Assembly (NCBI GenBank): GCA_038501785.1 | Contig: JBAMJR010000180.1 | Span: 5,909,001 to 5,973,000 of the forward strand | DNA from: Myoxocephalus aenaeus | Taxonomy: Eukaryota > Chordata > Actinopteri > Perciformes > Cottidae | Direction: 5' to 3' | Length of the DNA stretch: 64,000 nucleotides | Shown: piece by piece, positions 24,701 to 37,127 of the stretch | Numbering within the stretch: the stretch's first letter is position 1 | Layout: each line of letters starts with the position of its first letter | Made by a program: the position numbers and the translations under genes | The notes under the pieces: generated by a model | Seen by the model: only the letters and a program-made list of their open reading frames with translations | Told to the model about the DNA's origin: nothing | Database searches by the model: none

Positions 24701-24949
24701 TTGTTCGGTAATTGTTCATTTATTTATTTTCATTTCGAAACACCTCCCAGCAATACGACCATCATGGAATCTTATACTTTCTAAATTGCGTCCATTGTCA
24801 TCAACTCTCCGGCTGGAGGATATAAAGAAACTTGATTTCATGCATGCCATTTAGTTTGAAACGTGCACTATGTCCTATTCGATCACTGTGGGGCAGAAAC
24901 ACAGACACGCAGAGATACAACCTGTTAGCAAACAACTACCTACTTAAAC
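21721..24949. other. 3.2 kb without recognised features
   Basis: No microsatellite longer than about 20 bp, no transposon ends and no convincing exon. Frames are all under 75 codons. Such repeat-poor sequence is where conserved regulatory DNA might lie, but nothing here proves it. Confidence 0.5.
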
Positions 24950-25051
24950 ACCCAGAAGACAGAGAAACATGAGCTTCCTGCTGCTCCGCTGCATGTTGTG
25001 CTTGCAGCTGCTGAACTCTCTTTAACTCAGGATCTCTCAACAACACATCGC
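24950..25051 (-). CDS. candidate internal exon of an unidentified gene
   Basis: On the minus strand a good pyrimidine-rich acceptor (CTCTGTCTTGCCTTTTCAG) precedes an open segment reading GDVLLRDPELKRVQQLQAQH followed by AAEQQEAHVSLSSG. The segment is Gln- and Glu-rich with a coiled-coil-like pattern of Leu/Val at heptad spacing. A possible donor AG|GTAGTT lies just before a stop at the left edge; CTG|GGTGTT is another. The composition looks more protein-like than any other frame in the surrounding 8 kb. I do not recognise the gene, no neighbouring exon was found, and a chance open segment cannot be excluded. Confidence 0.3.
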
Positions 25052-28000
25052 CTGAAAAGGCAAGACAGAGCCATACATTGAGTATGGGTGAGATGTTATA
25101 GTATGCACAAGTTATTTGAGTCATCGTTTAAGTGTCCGTAAGCTTTACTTGACTAAATGTACGTGAAAGGAGATGCTTTTTGGTGATGACCCCACGGATA
25201 ATTATCCTGCTCTCTGCTTTACAGAGCGTTTCAGTGTCTTTCTGCTCATGCTTTTGACTTTATGGCTCGCAACTTAAATGTAACTTAAAAGCTCATTAAG
25301 TGTTGTTTCCAACTGCAGCAGGCAGCAAGAAAGAAGCAAAGAGACAAATATAGCGGCATTCTAACATATTGGTGCATTCGGCAGCTATAGAGTCAAGGAT
25401 TTCTGTCATGAGTTTGAGACCAAAAATGGCTAAATATTAGCCTTACATTCATCAGGTGGTAAGAAACAAGATTGGAATGAATGCATCAGCTTGTGTGGGT
25501 GTGTGCATATGAATATGTGTATAATCCTGCAGTACGGAGGACCCTAGGAACCCATTTGTCATATGCATGAGGGGACAATATGTCAGCGTCTTGTTTACAG
25601 CTTGTTCTCCTAGTGGCCCAAAAAATTGTCAATGCTGCTCTAGTAATAAAAAATTAAAATGATGATCCATATATTTTACTTGATTTCACATTTGGGCTTC
25701 ACACGGAGCCCCTGCTCTTTCTTATCACTGCAATCTGTGAAAACATTCCCTCCCAAAAGTCATTTAAAACGGCAATAACACATAAACATAAAATCCTAAT
25801 TTTCCATAAATCATTACTATTGCTTTTTTTTTTTTTTTACCAGGACATTTACAAGTCGAAACATTTTTAAATCACACAAAATGCTCGATGACTAAAAGCA
25901 TGCTGGTTAGAATTACTAGATGTAACTCTACATACATAAATAAATTCACCATCCCCTTCCCACCAGCGGGGGGCTCTCAACTTTCCTCATATCTCTGTCA
26001 CTAACCGCTGATCATGTCTCATCCCTCCCTGCAGTCTTGCATCCATCCTCTCTGCTATCTCTCCATCAACCCTGTTGCACCCTCCTTGTGTTTAGCCTAA
26101 ACAACCTAGATAATCCCCTAAATTATTCTCTAAAAGGCTGACTAGTCCAGCAGTGTCCCCTGAAAGACTTAGCTTTATTGAATGAAATGTGGTAAACGCC
26201 GCCGCTGGGGAAAATTAATGCCACGTCGTATTACTCTCACCCTTCATCTCCTCCCATGTGTTTGGCGCGGCTATTGTCTTTATTGAAGGATTGAAGCCGA
26301 AGACTGATATTCCCCATTTCTATCCGTGTGCCGGTGGGGCTGCCTGAGTCTAGTCAAACGCAATACAGCGCTGTCACTGTTGATCAACATTATAGACATG
26401 GTTTAGGGCTTCTCTTTTTTCTGAAATCTTCTCAATGGCGCTTTATGGAAAGTCATTTCCATTTATTTTGTGTTTGCCAGGCATTTAAGACGGGGAGTGA
26501 GACTTCACAGCAGCGCTTAAAACAAACAGAAAGAACAGGAACGTCCTTTTTGAAGAGCCCGAGTGGAAGGATGTAAAATAAAAAGTAATCATTGCCTCGT
26601 TCAAGGTGCGGCAATACAGTCCTTTTCATGATTCACCCTTTAAAAAAATACACTTCATGTGCTGTAAGCCTTTTTTTATGACTCATCCTGCCCGCCCTAA
26701 AGCATTTATTATTATTACAGCGGTTTCACCTATGCAAGTTTTTCTAATGATGACTTTTCATTGAAAGGACACACAACCTTAAAGGTGCAATACTCCATAT
26801 TCTATGGTAGTTTGCAATGGTAGCACTGTTAGCTTCCAGCTGCCAGCTCTCTCATCACCATGTTGAGATCCCTTTAGACACAATAGAAACAATTGTAGAG
26901 AGAAAATTCAAAACTGGGCCATCCGTGTTTGAGTAATTTAAAATGGGGCCTTTGGCTTCCTTCACATTTTTAGGATGTCGAAAAGCGAAGATTTATCCAC
27001 GAAAACAAGAAAGTACAAATAGTGTAGTAAACATATTTTCTTATAGGGCAGTGTGTTTAATTTTTTATTCACTGAAAATACAACCAATGAGTAGACTTTC
27101 TTTGGCAACATGCATGAATATTTGCCGCATGTGTATGCAAAAGTACATAAGAGGAGAAAAGTGAGAAAAAATGACCAGTGAAAAAAAGAGCAGACAGTTG
27201 AAATTCTCCTTTGTCAATGGAGCATTGCAACATTGCAAGTTAAGTGGAGAATGAGAAGATTGCAGCCCAGCTACTCTCTCTGCTTTCAATCTCTATGCTA
27301 ATTCATCTCCTATTGAAGAATCCAGTAGAATTGTTCAAACGAGTTCTTGTTAGTGAAATAAATGAGGCTCCAATCACCAGTAGCTATGGGAACAAATCCA
27401 CACATTACAGCCGGCAACACGCAGCATAGTCTAAACCACGCATCGATAAGAAGGGGAAACGCTCTGAAAGACTTTGAAATTGAGTATCGAGAAGCGTCTT
27501 CGAGCTGAGATTAGCATCATCACCTCAGGTCAGAGTTATGTGTTAGTCATCTCCAGCGGTGCCGTGGATTGTAAACACAGGAATGTTCTCGATGTAGGTC
27601 GATCATGTGCACACTGCAAATAAATCAGCTGTGCATTTGTAAAAAGTGTCTCTTTTTTTACTGTCATTGACTTATTATTGATTATTCAATTTGGTCTGTT
27701 TATTTAAACAGGAAATCCATATGAGAATCAACCTCCAGCGTCTGCACACATTCTTACATGCATTTTGACTTAAGCATCTTACATCAGGTCCTCCGCTGCC
27801 AGCAATTTACGCAGGACTGAGTCATTCCCTGATTTGCCCCGCTTGTAAAGCAGCGATATTATAACCTGTCATTTGGCTTTGTGATTTCAGCCTGCTGGTA
27901 CCATCCCACAGTCAGCGTGTGGCCTGTTTAAAATATCTGGCTCATCAGAGCCAAATTATCAATCTATTATCAAGAATCAATGCTTCATCGGCACAAATAA

Positions 28001-29426
28001 ACAAGGACATACTTTACGCACTGACACCTTTTGCAGCCAGCAAGTCTTTAATTCCTTTCTTTCTTTCTACACAAAGACCTGCAGTAATTGCTTTTGTGTG
28101 TATCCTCCTGAATCTTTTCATATGACGACGCTCGCACTCTTGCAACTAAATGTGAAGTCGTCGATGCACGCTGGCTGAGTTGAATAGATGCACTCAGGTG
28201 GCTGCCTGAGCAGTATATTGTTGCTTCAATTTTCCACCGCTCTTGTCAAACATTTCATCCATTCCGCTTGTAAACCGTGCAATTTGAAATTATCACAGTT
28301 AAAGTAGTCACAATTTATTCATGTCTCGCAGCAATGCCACCTTAATGTAATAATAATAAGGTGGTGAAAAATAAGTTTATTTCGAAAACAGAGCTTATCT
28401 GCTGCTCAGGGCTCAGTATTGTTGAATATGCCATTATGTTCTCCTTTCTTTTTCTAAATTTCATCTCTGAATGACCTCTTTAAATAGAGGTGTAGATTGT
28501 CCCTGTATGCAGGCGCTTTGATTGCAGGGTAATTGGGAACGTAAGAGGGTAATGGCACATGGTGCTGATGGCGGCTGTTTCCCATAAACAGGAGCAGAGT
28601 TTAAGAAAGCCAAGTGACAGAACAAAAACAGAAATGCATCGAAATCAGCACCAACAAAGCTCATTCTGACCCTATAATTAAGATGTGCATTTGTTTGGTT
28701 GTGTGGCAAGATATCTTTTCATCCCTACACTGTCGTAACACTTTTTGATCTTGTTAGAAATAAGTGAGAAGCCTTTTTTCTTACTTTCTGCAGTATGACA
28801 GGTCCAATGCGAGGATGGGAGATGAGACATTCTGCATCACATGTTACGATGAGAATCACGCCCACCTGGGACAACCGCCCACGTGTGTTTTCCTCTGAAT
28901 TGATGTACATAAATACACGTCTCTTTTCTGTAAGACAGTAAAGTAAAATCCCCTTCAGCTGCACCCTGGAAACATCCATATGAGATGAGCGGTGGAAATG
29001 TCCCCATATGAGCTGTATTCAGAAATCTCTTTGTTCCTTTCCATTGGGTTGCAGCCTAACCCAGCTTTACTATGAATAGAAAATCTGATGGTGATGTAAA
29101 GTACCATTGTGCATGGGTGTGTGTTTGTATTTGTGTGTGTACTGAAGGCCCACGATATACTCCATGTCCACCCGGCGGTTTGATCATTTCTTCCTTATTA
29201 TAAACTCTGAAGATCAAAAACAAAAGCTGCCCTACATACGCTAGGTTAAAAACAGCAACAAGAACATTTCTCTTTTAAATAAAAAAAGAGGAGAAATGGC
29301 CCACATTGAGACAATTTGTATGTTTTGTGTTGTGCAGTGTGTCGAGTTGCATTACAAGTTACACACGGATTTAACGCTAATCAATTAGAAACTGAATCTG
29401 AAACTATTTTCATCCACTGATAATAA
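25052..29426. other. 4.4 kb without recognised features
   Basis: Apparently unique, AT-rich DNA with short frames only. No long simple repeat and no transposon termini were seen. Confidence 0.5.
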
Positions 29427-30307
29427 TTTTAGTCATTGAGGCCTCACAAGTCACACTTTTAGTCACTGAAGCCTCACAAGAGATGTGTGAGAAGTTCTTA
29501 AATTATTTTATTGATAAAGTAAAGGAAATAAGACAACAAATTACGCCCCCAACTCGTCTTTTACATGCCAGTAGGGACATACAAAGCTATTTTAGTAATT
29601 TTGAACCTGTATCGTTGTCCTCTTTATCTGCACCCCTCACATGAACCACGTGCAGCCTTGATTGTATTCCCACAAAATGTCTTAAAGAGGTTATCGGCAC
29701 TGTAGGCACTAGTATTTTACTGATTATTAATAGCTCCCTATTGCATGGCACATACCCATCTATTTTTAAACATGCTATGGTCCAACCTCTTTTAAAGAAA
29801 CCTAACCTCGATCCCTCAGTGTTATCCAATTTTAGGCCAATTTCTAAACTTTCATTTTTATCAAAGGTTTTACAAAAAGTGGTTTCAACCCAACTCTTTT
29901 CAGTCAGGTTTTAGAGCACTACATATCACAGAAACTGCCCTCCTCAAGGTAACAAATTACCTCCTTTTAACAGCAGACAGGGGGGAGAGCGCAGTTAATT
30001 CTTTCAGACCTAAGTGCAGCTTTTGACACCGTAGATCACGCCATTTTAGTTCGATCGCCTCAAAAGCTGGGTTGGCATCAAGCACACTGCACTCAGTTGG
30101 TTTTACTCATACCTTTTAGAAAGAACCTTTTCGGTCACCATAGATAACCACTCGTCTTCCACGACACACATGTCCTGTGGTGTACCACAAGGTTCAATTT
30201 TAGGTCCAATTTTATTTTCCATATACATGCTTCCACTCGGTCAAATCCTCCAATGACACAATGTATCTTTTCACTGCTATGCAGACGACACACAGATATA
30301 CCTTCCG

Positions 30308-30968
30308 ATGAGACCTGGTGACCCAAAGAGCCTAGCTGCTGTCCTGGACTGTCTCTCTGACATCAACTGTTGGATGGCACAAACCTTTTTACAACTCAAC
30401 AATTCAAAATCAGAAGTCATATTATTCAACTCCCCAAACAATAACACTAGCCTCATTCAGAGTGAACTTGGTCCCCTGTCTGCCTATCTAAAACCTGTTG
30501 TAAGAAACCTGGGAGTAATGTTCGACACTCAACTAAACTTTGAAACACAGATTAAAAAAAACGTCCAGTCCTGCTTTTTTCAATTACGAACCATCTCCAG
30601 AATCAAACCCATACTGTCACACTCTGATCTGGAAAAAGTCATCCATGCACTCATTTTCTCAAGACTAGATTACTGCAACTCACTCCTCTCCGGCATTACG
30701 GCATCACTTTTAAAGGCCCGCCTGGGTCTGGCCCCGAGCTATCATCGACATGCTAACTCCATACGAGCCAACTCGCAGCCTTAGATCCTCCGGTGGGGCC
30801 CTCCTGGCTGTTCCGAAGTCGAGGCTTAAATCAAAGGGGGACCGTGCTTTTGCCATCAGGGCCCCTCGACTTTGGAACGACCTACCAGAGGAGATAAGGC
30901 TGGCAGAATCAGTAACTTCTTTTAAATCACTTCTTAAAACCCATTTTTATAGAATTGCTTTTAAGTGA
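30308..30968 (+). pseudogene. L2 reverse transcriptase C-terminal region
   Basis: Two overlapping frames (30308-30784 and 30750-30968). The first reads LSDINCWMAQTFLQLNNSKS, then LGVMFDTQLNFETQI and FSRLDYCNSLLSGI, which are the thumb and connection motifs of L2. The second reads LRSSGGALLAVPKSRLKSKG and WNDLPEEIRLAESVTSFKSL, the conserved L2 C-terminus. The internal deletion shifts the frame between them. The upstream part of the domain, including the second catalytic box, is broken by stops and indels. Confidence 0.85.
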
Positions 30969-31151
30969 TGTTGTCCTTTTATGATCTACTATGCTGTTCT
31001 TTTGTTTCCCTGGTTTTGTTTGTATATTTTATTTATTTGTCTGTTTTGATTATTGTAGTATTCATTGCCTATGGTCCTTTGTGTTTATCGGTATTTAAGT
31101 TATGTCTTCTTTGCTTCTATGTAGAGCACTTTGTGAACTTTGTTTTTAAAA

Positions 31152-31152
<1 letters not shown>

Positions 31153-31199
<47 letters not shown>

Positions 31200-31200
31200 T
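31153..31200. repeat. (ATT)n tail of the L2 element
   Basis: About 16 ATT units immediately follow the L2 3' terminus, serving as its simple-repeat tail. Confidence 0.95.
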
Positions 31201-31287
31201 AATCAATCAAGCAAATGTCAAGTTTGGCTGGTTTCACCTTCTGAAATAGGAGGATTTACTGATTTTTAACTTAATATATTTGGCTGT

Positions 31288-31460
31288 TGGGGCACCCTGT
31301 GGCGACAGATTTGAGTTGTTGACCATGAACCGTTGCATCGCTGGTTCGAGTCCTGTGGTGGAACTTTGTTTCATCTCTATCTCCCCTTTGTTTACAGTAA
31401 TGTGTCCACTGTCGCTATCTAATCAGGGCATAACATGGCAGAAATGAAAAAAAATTCATC
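31288..31460 (+). mobile_element. tRNA-derived SINE remnant
   Basis: GGTTCGAGTCC at about 31342 is a good RNA polymerase III B box, preceded by a degenerate tRNA-like head starting GGGGCACC. The following CATCTCTATCTCCCCTTTG and CTATCTAATCAGGGCATAA strings resemble the body of a common fish tRNA-SINE I remember (CTGTCCTATCTAATAAAGGC), ending in an A-rich run. The head is too degraded to be a functional tRNA gene. Confidence 0.55.
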
Positions 31461-33638
31461 TGATGGTCAGACAAAACAAGCCTTTTCAAAAGGTCTATTT
31501 GTTTTCTGGGAACATTTAATGGCCATTTTTCACAAACTTTTAAAACTATTTTAGAACAAAAAGATTCAGCAATTAACCCCCCAAAAACATTGTTTGCATC
31601 CCTCAACTAATTTTGTGTCAAGTATACATCCATGACGGAACAAAGGCCCCTTTACACACCACTGACTTCCTGGATGCTGTGGCAATATATTTGACTATCT
31701 CCATGTGTCCCTTTAATGCATGGGAGGGATATGATTCAATTGTAATGACCTCCACGGGGAAATGAGGTGATTCACAAAGCATGTATGCTAATCAGATATG
31801 TAGGTTTTATTTCCCTCCTGTCCGCCTTCCCTGTACGCTGCTGCCATTATGGATTTCACATGCGCTAACTTGGTCCGACTTGGCTCGCGAGGACCGTAAG
31901 GTGCACTCATCTAATGGAGCAGAGAATACACTACTGACTGCGGTGCCAATAGAGGTCATGTACCTACATAGATCAAGATAAGGAGGCTCTGTGTGTGTGT
32001 AGGTGTGTTCGGTCTCTGTGTCTATGCGTGGGTTTGTGTGTCTTTTTGTCTAAATGTGGATGTGCACATCTTTCATCGATGTGCCCTGATCTTGTGCAGG
32101 GAAGAAGCTGTCGATGCTACTGGTAAAATCATTATGCTCCTGTAATTACTTTGTAAGACCATTGGACTGCAACATCTTTTAATTGGGAAGCTTAAAGATT
32201 TAGTTGTATTCATGCGGTGTAAAAATAAAAAAAAAGGCTTTTGTTGTTGACCTTTCCACACAAGCAGCAACATAATGTGTTGTCAGTTTGTTTCTTCCTG
32301 AATTAAAGAGCAGGATACACATGCATGATGCATATGCACCAGAAGAGGGAACATGCATAGTGCTGACACAAAGTGTCACTCAGTCAGAACTAAAGTCACT
32401 GAATCAGTTGAACCCCCTCTGCAGTACGTATACATCTACATTAAATTACAGCTCTTGGCGACACAACAAAAATCACTTCAACTGGATGATAAGGCCAAAA
32501 CCAGTGCCTTTGAAAGGCCAAGATAAGACCTGTATAGAGATTAGAGGTGGCCAAGGTTAATGTGGAGAGCCAGGATCTGCTCGTGCTAGGCAAGAGGATA
32601 ATTGAGCTCTCGTGGGATGGCGATAAAACAACTTTTAATCTCTACCAAGCCTTTTTATTTTTATTTTGTATATGCGATCTGGAAGTTGTGAACAACCCGT
32701 CACAGCCTCCCACTCGCTCAAGGTCAGGGTTGTAACAGCATCTGGAAGGGGAGGAGGAGTATATTTGGCCAACAAAGTATGCATGATTTGCTATTTAAAA
32801 TTTTACGATGCAATCTGGGAAAACCTTTTTCGAGAACTTGCAAAAGCCACTCGGCGCAAGCCAGCCCATCCTAATTGAGAATAAATTCATCCACACTGAC
32901 ATTCACAGTGAATTTTGAGATTAAAGATTAATGATAAACTAATGCTTCTATCAGATTAATCAAGTGATAGGAGATTACATTTGGATGCCTCCTGGTTTCA
33001 GGTTTTGAGGGCATAATTACTTGTTTTATCCCCCTAGTGGAGAACATCAAATAGCATCTAATTTAAATAATAAATAAACACAGAGCTGAAGCCCAGATAG
33101 AGGTCACTCTGTGTTTTAATTAGTTCTTAGCACTTGCTGTAATAAAACGTGTGTGTTTTATATGCTTCTCATATAAAACATAACAATGTGTGCTGAAAGC
33201 AAAGATTACGATCATGGTCAAACACTGACGCTTGCTCAGTGTCCCTCTGCGCGCCATGTTGGAAGAGAGCCATTATTGTTAAAAAGGACTATATTATGCA
33301 CGTAACGGCCTGAAACCACCCACACCGACGGGCCTCGCCTGACACGTCCAAAAGCGACACTACAGGGACACCGAGAGCGTCACCAAGCTGCTGTATTTGA
33401 CGAGTTGGGATGGAAAATGTGTCGGCTCTTCATCCCTCCCCCATCAGCCCTCACCACTGTCATCCCTCGCAACGAGCCGCCGACTCGAGATCGCTCCAGT
33501 TTTTAACTTTCCACAGAGACTTCAATAACTGTTATTTATTATGTGGCAGTAAATAAACTAGATAGTTTTTCAGTTATTTCTGTTTCCCCTTCCCTGTAAC
33601 TTTTTCTTAGCTCCTCTAGTGTTGTCACACTCGTTCTG

Positions 33639-33640
<2 letters not shown>
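31461..33640. other. no gene recognised
   Basis: Apparently unique DNA. A few short frames have no motif, and a GC-richer patch at about 33230-33490 has no identified origin. Confidence 0.5.
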
Positions 33641-33691
<51 letters not shown>

Positions 33692-33709
33692 GCTCTCTCT
33701 CTCTCTCAC
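33641..33709. repeat. (CA)n followed by (CT)n microsatellite
   Basis: About 24 CA units, a short ATACG junction, then about 9 CT units. Confidence 0.96.
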
Positions 33710-34004
33710 TCTAGCTGTGTGGTTTGAGAGCAGGTCTGCAGCTCTCTGATAGTATGTGTTTCCTCCATATGTTCTTGCCTTGAACTAAGTTAAAGGCTTT
33801 GTTTGAGTTAAAGAGCTGGAACTGAGTGGTTGGCACGTATGTGGGTTTGTGGTTGTGTCTTTGTTACAGGTCTATGTATACATGCATGCTTGTGTTCATG
33901 TGTATTTGTGATGAATAATCACCAGTAATGTGAATATAATGACAATGCAAAATAATAGAAGAGTAAGAAATATCTGGTAAATCCAGAAAAAAAAACACAG
34001 TTTA

Positions 34005-34096
34005 ACTGTAATGCAGCGACCAGGGAAAGACACGATACTTTTGCCATATAACGATATCCAAAATCTAATTTAGTCTCATTATTGCCCAGCCCTACT
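34005..34096 (-). mobile_element. possible end of a DNA transposon
   Basis: Read on the minus strand, the segment begins AGGGCTGGGCAATAATGAG and continues through ATATCGTTATATGGC. It resembles the GGGCTGGGCGATA end and ATCG-rich interior of dispersed teleost DNA elements. Only one end is visible and no target duplication was found. Confidence 0.3.
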
Positions 34097-34414
34097 TCAA
34101 TGGATTTACTATGGGTTAGGATTAGATGCTAGAGTTTAGTTTGTATTTTCCTTTGTGGGAGTTTTAGTGTAAAATGTTAGTAGGCATTTAGAGATTATGG
34201 CTTAAGTGAAATAAATAGTTTTGGGTAATACACCTCTGTACTTTCTTCGCAAGAGTTGAGTTGAAAAGATCAACACCAGACAGGACAGGAATACAGTTAG
34301 CTTAGCATAACAGAGATAAAACCACAGCGTTTTCGTTTTCTGGCTATCTGCTTTGTTGGAGTGTTATGGAGTGACGCCAATCACGAAAGGTTCTCCCAAT
34401 GCTATGAACACTAA

Positions 34415-34463
34415 TGTGTGTGTGTGTGTGTGTGCGTGTGCGTGTGCGTGTGTGTGTGTGTGT
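34415..34463. repeat. (GT)n microsatellite with GC interruptions
   Basis: GT units interrupted three times by GCGT. Confidence 0.95.
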
Positions 34464-35509
34464 ACTTGTCTGTGCAAGTGTGAGCTCAGCAGCCCTGCTG
34501 AAGGTTCTGCTCACGAGGGCAACTTTCTTTGTCATCAGGCGCTGCCTCCCTGATGGAAAGAGGGAAAATAAAAGATTTACACCCACTGACATCTAAAAGC
34601 TACAGCTTCCGAGCAACGTCATCAGCATTACAGGCGCTATCTCTGTCTCTCCCCCTTGTTCCTTTGACTCTCTGTCTTCAGGGACCTCATGCATGTGGGA
34701 ATGGGTTTTAAACGCGGCGCCTGATGTGACAAGCGGGAAGACAGCCACGTGATGGAGTGAGACAATGTTCATTGAAGTGAATTAGAAACGGTCTGATTCA
34801 TATTTCGAGGGATATGAGAGGCAGCTCGGAGTCTTATATGCGTCTGCCTGAATCCCATATTCAAGCGATGGCAAAAGGCAAATCACAAAAGGTGCTTTGG
34901 GGCAGGCGCTTTGTCCTAGTGGCAGAGCTACAGTATAATAAACTGTACCTGAATGCAAACTGTCAAGTGCATTTCAAGCCAGGCTGGCTCGAACCCTCTG
35001 AGATCTCAGAACAATGACTATGAATACCTTTTTGCAGACTCGAGTGGGATTAAGATTTGATAGACTTATTATTTTAAATGGTGTAGTCAGGAGGGAGTGT
35101 TGGTCTCAGAAAATGTATTTCCAAAGAAGAAGAAAAACATTCCCCTCAAATAGGTAAGAGGGCCTGCAGCACCCAGTTGTCTTCTTTCTTCCTCTTGCAA
35201 AAGAAGAAGAAAAAGAAAAAATAGTGGGATGGGAAAATGGCAGAAGCTTAATGGAGACCTTTATAGCTGATGGGAGAGGGAGCCATTCTAAAAGGCATCT
35301 GGTTAGTGGAGACAAAAAGCTTTCCCTTGAGGAAAATCATCATAAGTACAGCCCGTACCTTAAAACCATATCTCATGAAAGCCAACCAGTGGCAAAAATG
35401 TAGAAATGTCAGGTTACACATAACACGGTGAAAAGACATGCGGGAGGGGGAAAAAAAATAGCTCAAGTGTTAGCATCTACGAGTAATTGTGTGTTGAGCG
35501 GATTGAGGT
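34464..35509. other. no gene recognised
   Basis: No exon, RNA gene or element boundary was recognised. Confidence 0.5.
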
Positions 35510-35720
35510 CCCGAGTTCAAGTTTCCCTCTTCCTCTTCTTTTCCCTCCCTCTGCACTTTCTCTTTGGTGCCTGGAGGATAAAGCTCCGTGCTCGTCTTCC
35601 TTTGTGTTCTCTTGCTTTTCTGTGCAGGCTCTTTCTCTTTCATGTTGTCTTGGACCCTTTTTTCTCCACCTCCCTCTTCCTACACGTCTTTGCTCTCTTT
35701 TCTCCTCGCGAGTCAGAGCA
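35510..35720. repeat. pyrimidine-rich tract
   Basis: Strongly C/T-biased top strand over about 200 bp. It creates several overlapping frames on both strands with low-complexity translations (Ser/Leu/Phe or Arg/Glu-rich), none of which looks like a real protein. Confidence 0.7.
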
Positions 35721-36065
35721 AACGCACGCACACACACGCCGACTTAGGATGCAAATATGATGTATTTTTAAGTCTTATCAAGGAGGAGTATATCTGGCCA
35801 GCATACCAGAGTGTGGAAGCCACCTGTGATGCCTGATCCCAGCAGCAGGAAGGGACCGATTGCTACCGAGCCCACGTCAAGGGGCGACTTAACTCACAAG
35901 CGCTGGAGCATGTGAACGGCTGAGTGACCTCACTGAGGCCTCCGTATATCCTCCGTTGGGTTTGTAGATTTAAAGTTGTGTTTATCAATCATTAAATCTA
36001 TCGGATTTAAAAAATCATTTAAAAAAAAATCACCATCACAATTTGCCAGAGCCCAACGAAATTAA

Positions 36066-36218
36066 TTTGATATTCTTTTCTATTGTAAATGTAATTGTAA
36101 ATGTCATGCTCCTATTTCTTGCACTGTGTTTATTGTTTATTGTTTAATGTTATGCACCACCTGCCAAGACATATTCCTTGTACGTGAAAACACACGTGGT
36201 TCTGATTCTGATTCTGAA
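36066..36218 (+). mobile_element. 3' end fragment of a LINE-like repeat
   Basis: GCACCACCTGCCAAGACATA followed by TTCCTTGTACGTG and a (GATTCT)n tail matches a common fish retroelement 3' terminus I remember by its CTGCCAAGACAAATTCCTTG core. Only the untranslated end is present. Family not determined. Confidence 0.5.
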
Positions 36219-37119
36219 AAGGATAAAGTGCAGAGAAGCAGCACATCCTTATGTTTTTAATACTGAATCCGGTAAACATTTGCAATTTTTCTTATTAAGT
36301 GACACAAAAATAGTATCCTCAAAATGTTGAAGTTATAGATTACAAAAATAGTTTTTAATTGACAGCTCATTTTATCTCCGTCAGGCAGTGTGAAACACTA
36401 CAGTGTATCAGCGGGACATCAGCTGTATAAATGTCCTGCATGGCCTCCTGCAGGGGGCTGCAGCAGTTGGTAATGAATCTGGTCTGCTGGCCAGTAAAGA
36501 ATATTCTTAGAACTCGGGTGCTCATGGCAGGGAAGAAATGGAGAAATCAAAGAGTTATAACAAACGGTTTAATTGAAGTTCAAATGGTGATACAGTGTAC
36601 ATATACTCAGCTGAGGGTCTCCGAGCTTCCGCTCCACAGACCGTTCCTGTCTCGCTTCAGCTCAAAGACCTCGAACAGGAATCTACAATCTGGTTTTAAC
36701 ATCCCAGCATTTTGGGCTCATTCGCCTCATTGGTTCAAATCTACGGCACGCGATTGGCTAAAAGTCCCACAGGGGCGGAGTCTCTCTTTGGTGCAGGTTT
36801 TGAAAATGGCTCCATAGCATTCATGTTTTCCGGTACCTGAAGTCCTCACAACCTATTTTACCTAGAAGGAATTGTTATTCAGTTCTATCTGTTACAGCTG
36901 ATGAGAATCTTATTTCAGCTTACAGTCATCCTCCCACAGAAAACTCTTCACCTCTGCTGGCTAAAAATGCAAATTGAATCCCCATCCTGTTCCTAAGATC
37001 AGAAGGGAGATTCCCCAGACCACAGATGGTCCAGTCCCCTTTGTTCTTAAAACCAAATGCTCCTTTGTAAAAACTCAGCCCTGATCACTGTGTGCAAATG
37101 ACCTCTGCACTCTCAGTAC
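36219..37119. other. no gene recognised
   Basis: A 128-codon plus-strand frame (36431-36817) has no recognisable motif. The GC-richer stretch at about 36590-36830 could be an unidentified dispersed repeat. Confidence 0.45.
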
Positions 37120-37127
37120 AATGTGAC

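Larger units (their letters stand above)
29431..31200 (+). mobile_element. 5'-truncated L2-type LINE
   Basis: Plus-strand translation across several frames follows the L2 order: CEKFLNYFIDKVKEIRQQ, then HAMVQPLLKKPNLDPSVLSN and FRPISKLSFLSKVLQKVV (start of the reverse transcriptase), LSAAFDTVDHAIL (first catalytic Asp), the long frame from 30308, and the C-terminal DRAFAIRAPRLWNDLP block. The element ends in TAGAGCACTTTGTGAACTTT followed by an (ATT)n tail, as L2 elements do. At about 30715 the text jumps from LLSGI to LGLAPSY, so roughly 150 bp of the C-terminal domain is missing. The 5' border shows a 30-bp tandem duplication (29431-29480, AGTCAYTGARGCCTCACAAG). Confidence 0.88.

Noticed and set aside
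28337..28364. Small stem-loop with CCACCTTA / TAAGGTGG arms
   Set aside because: An 8-bp stem with a 12-base loop is expected by chance in 64 kb; there is no context for an RNA gene.
31288..31360. tRNA gene
   Set aside because: The B box is good but the A box and acceptor stem do not pair, and SINE body sequence follows. It was called a SINE remnant.
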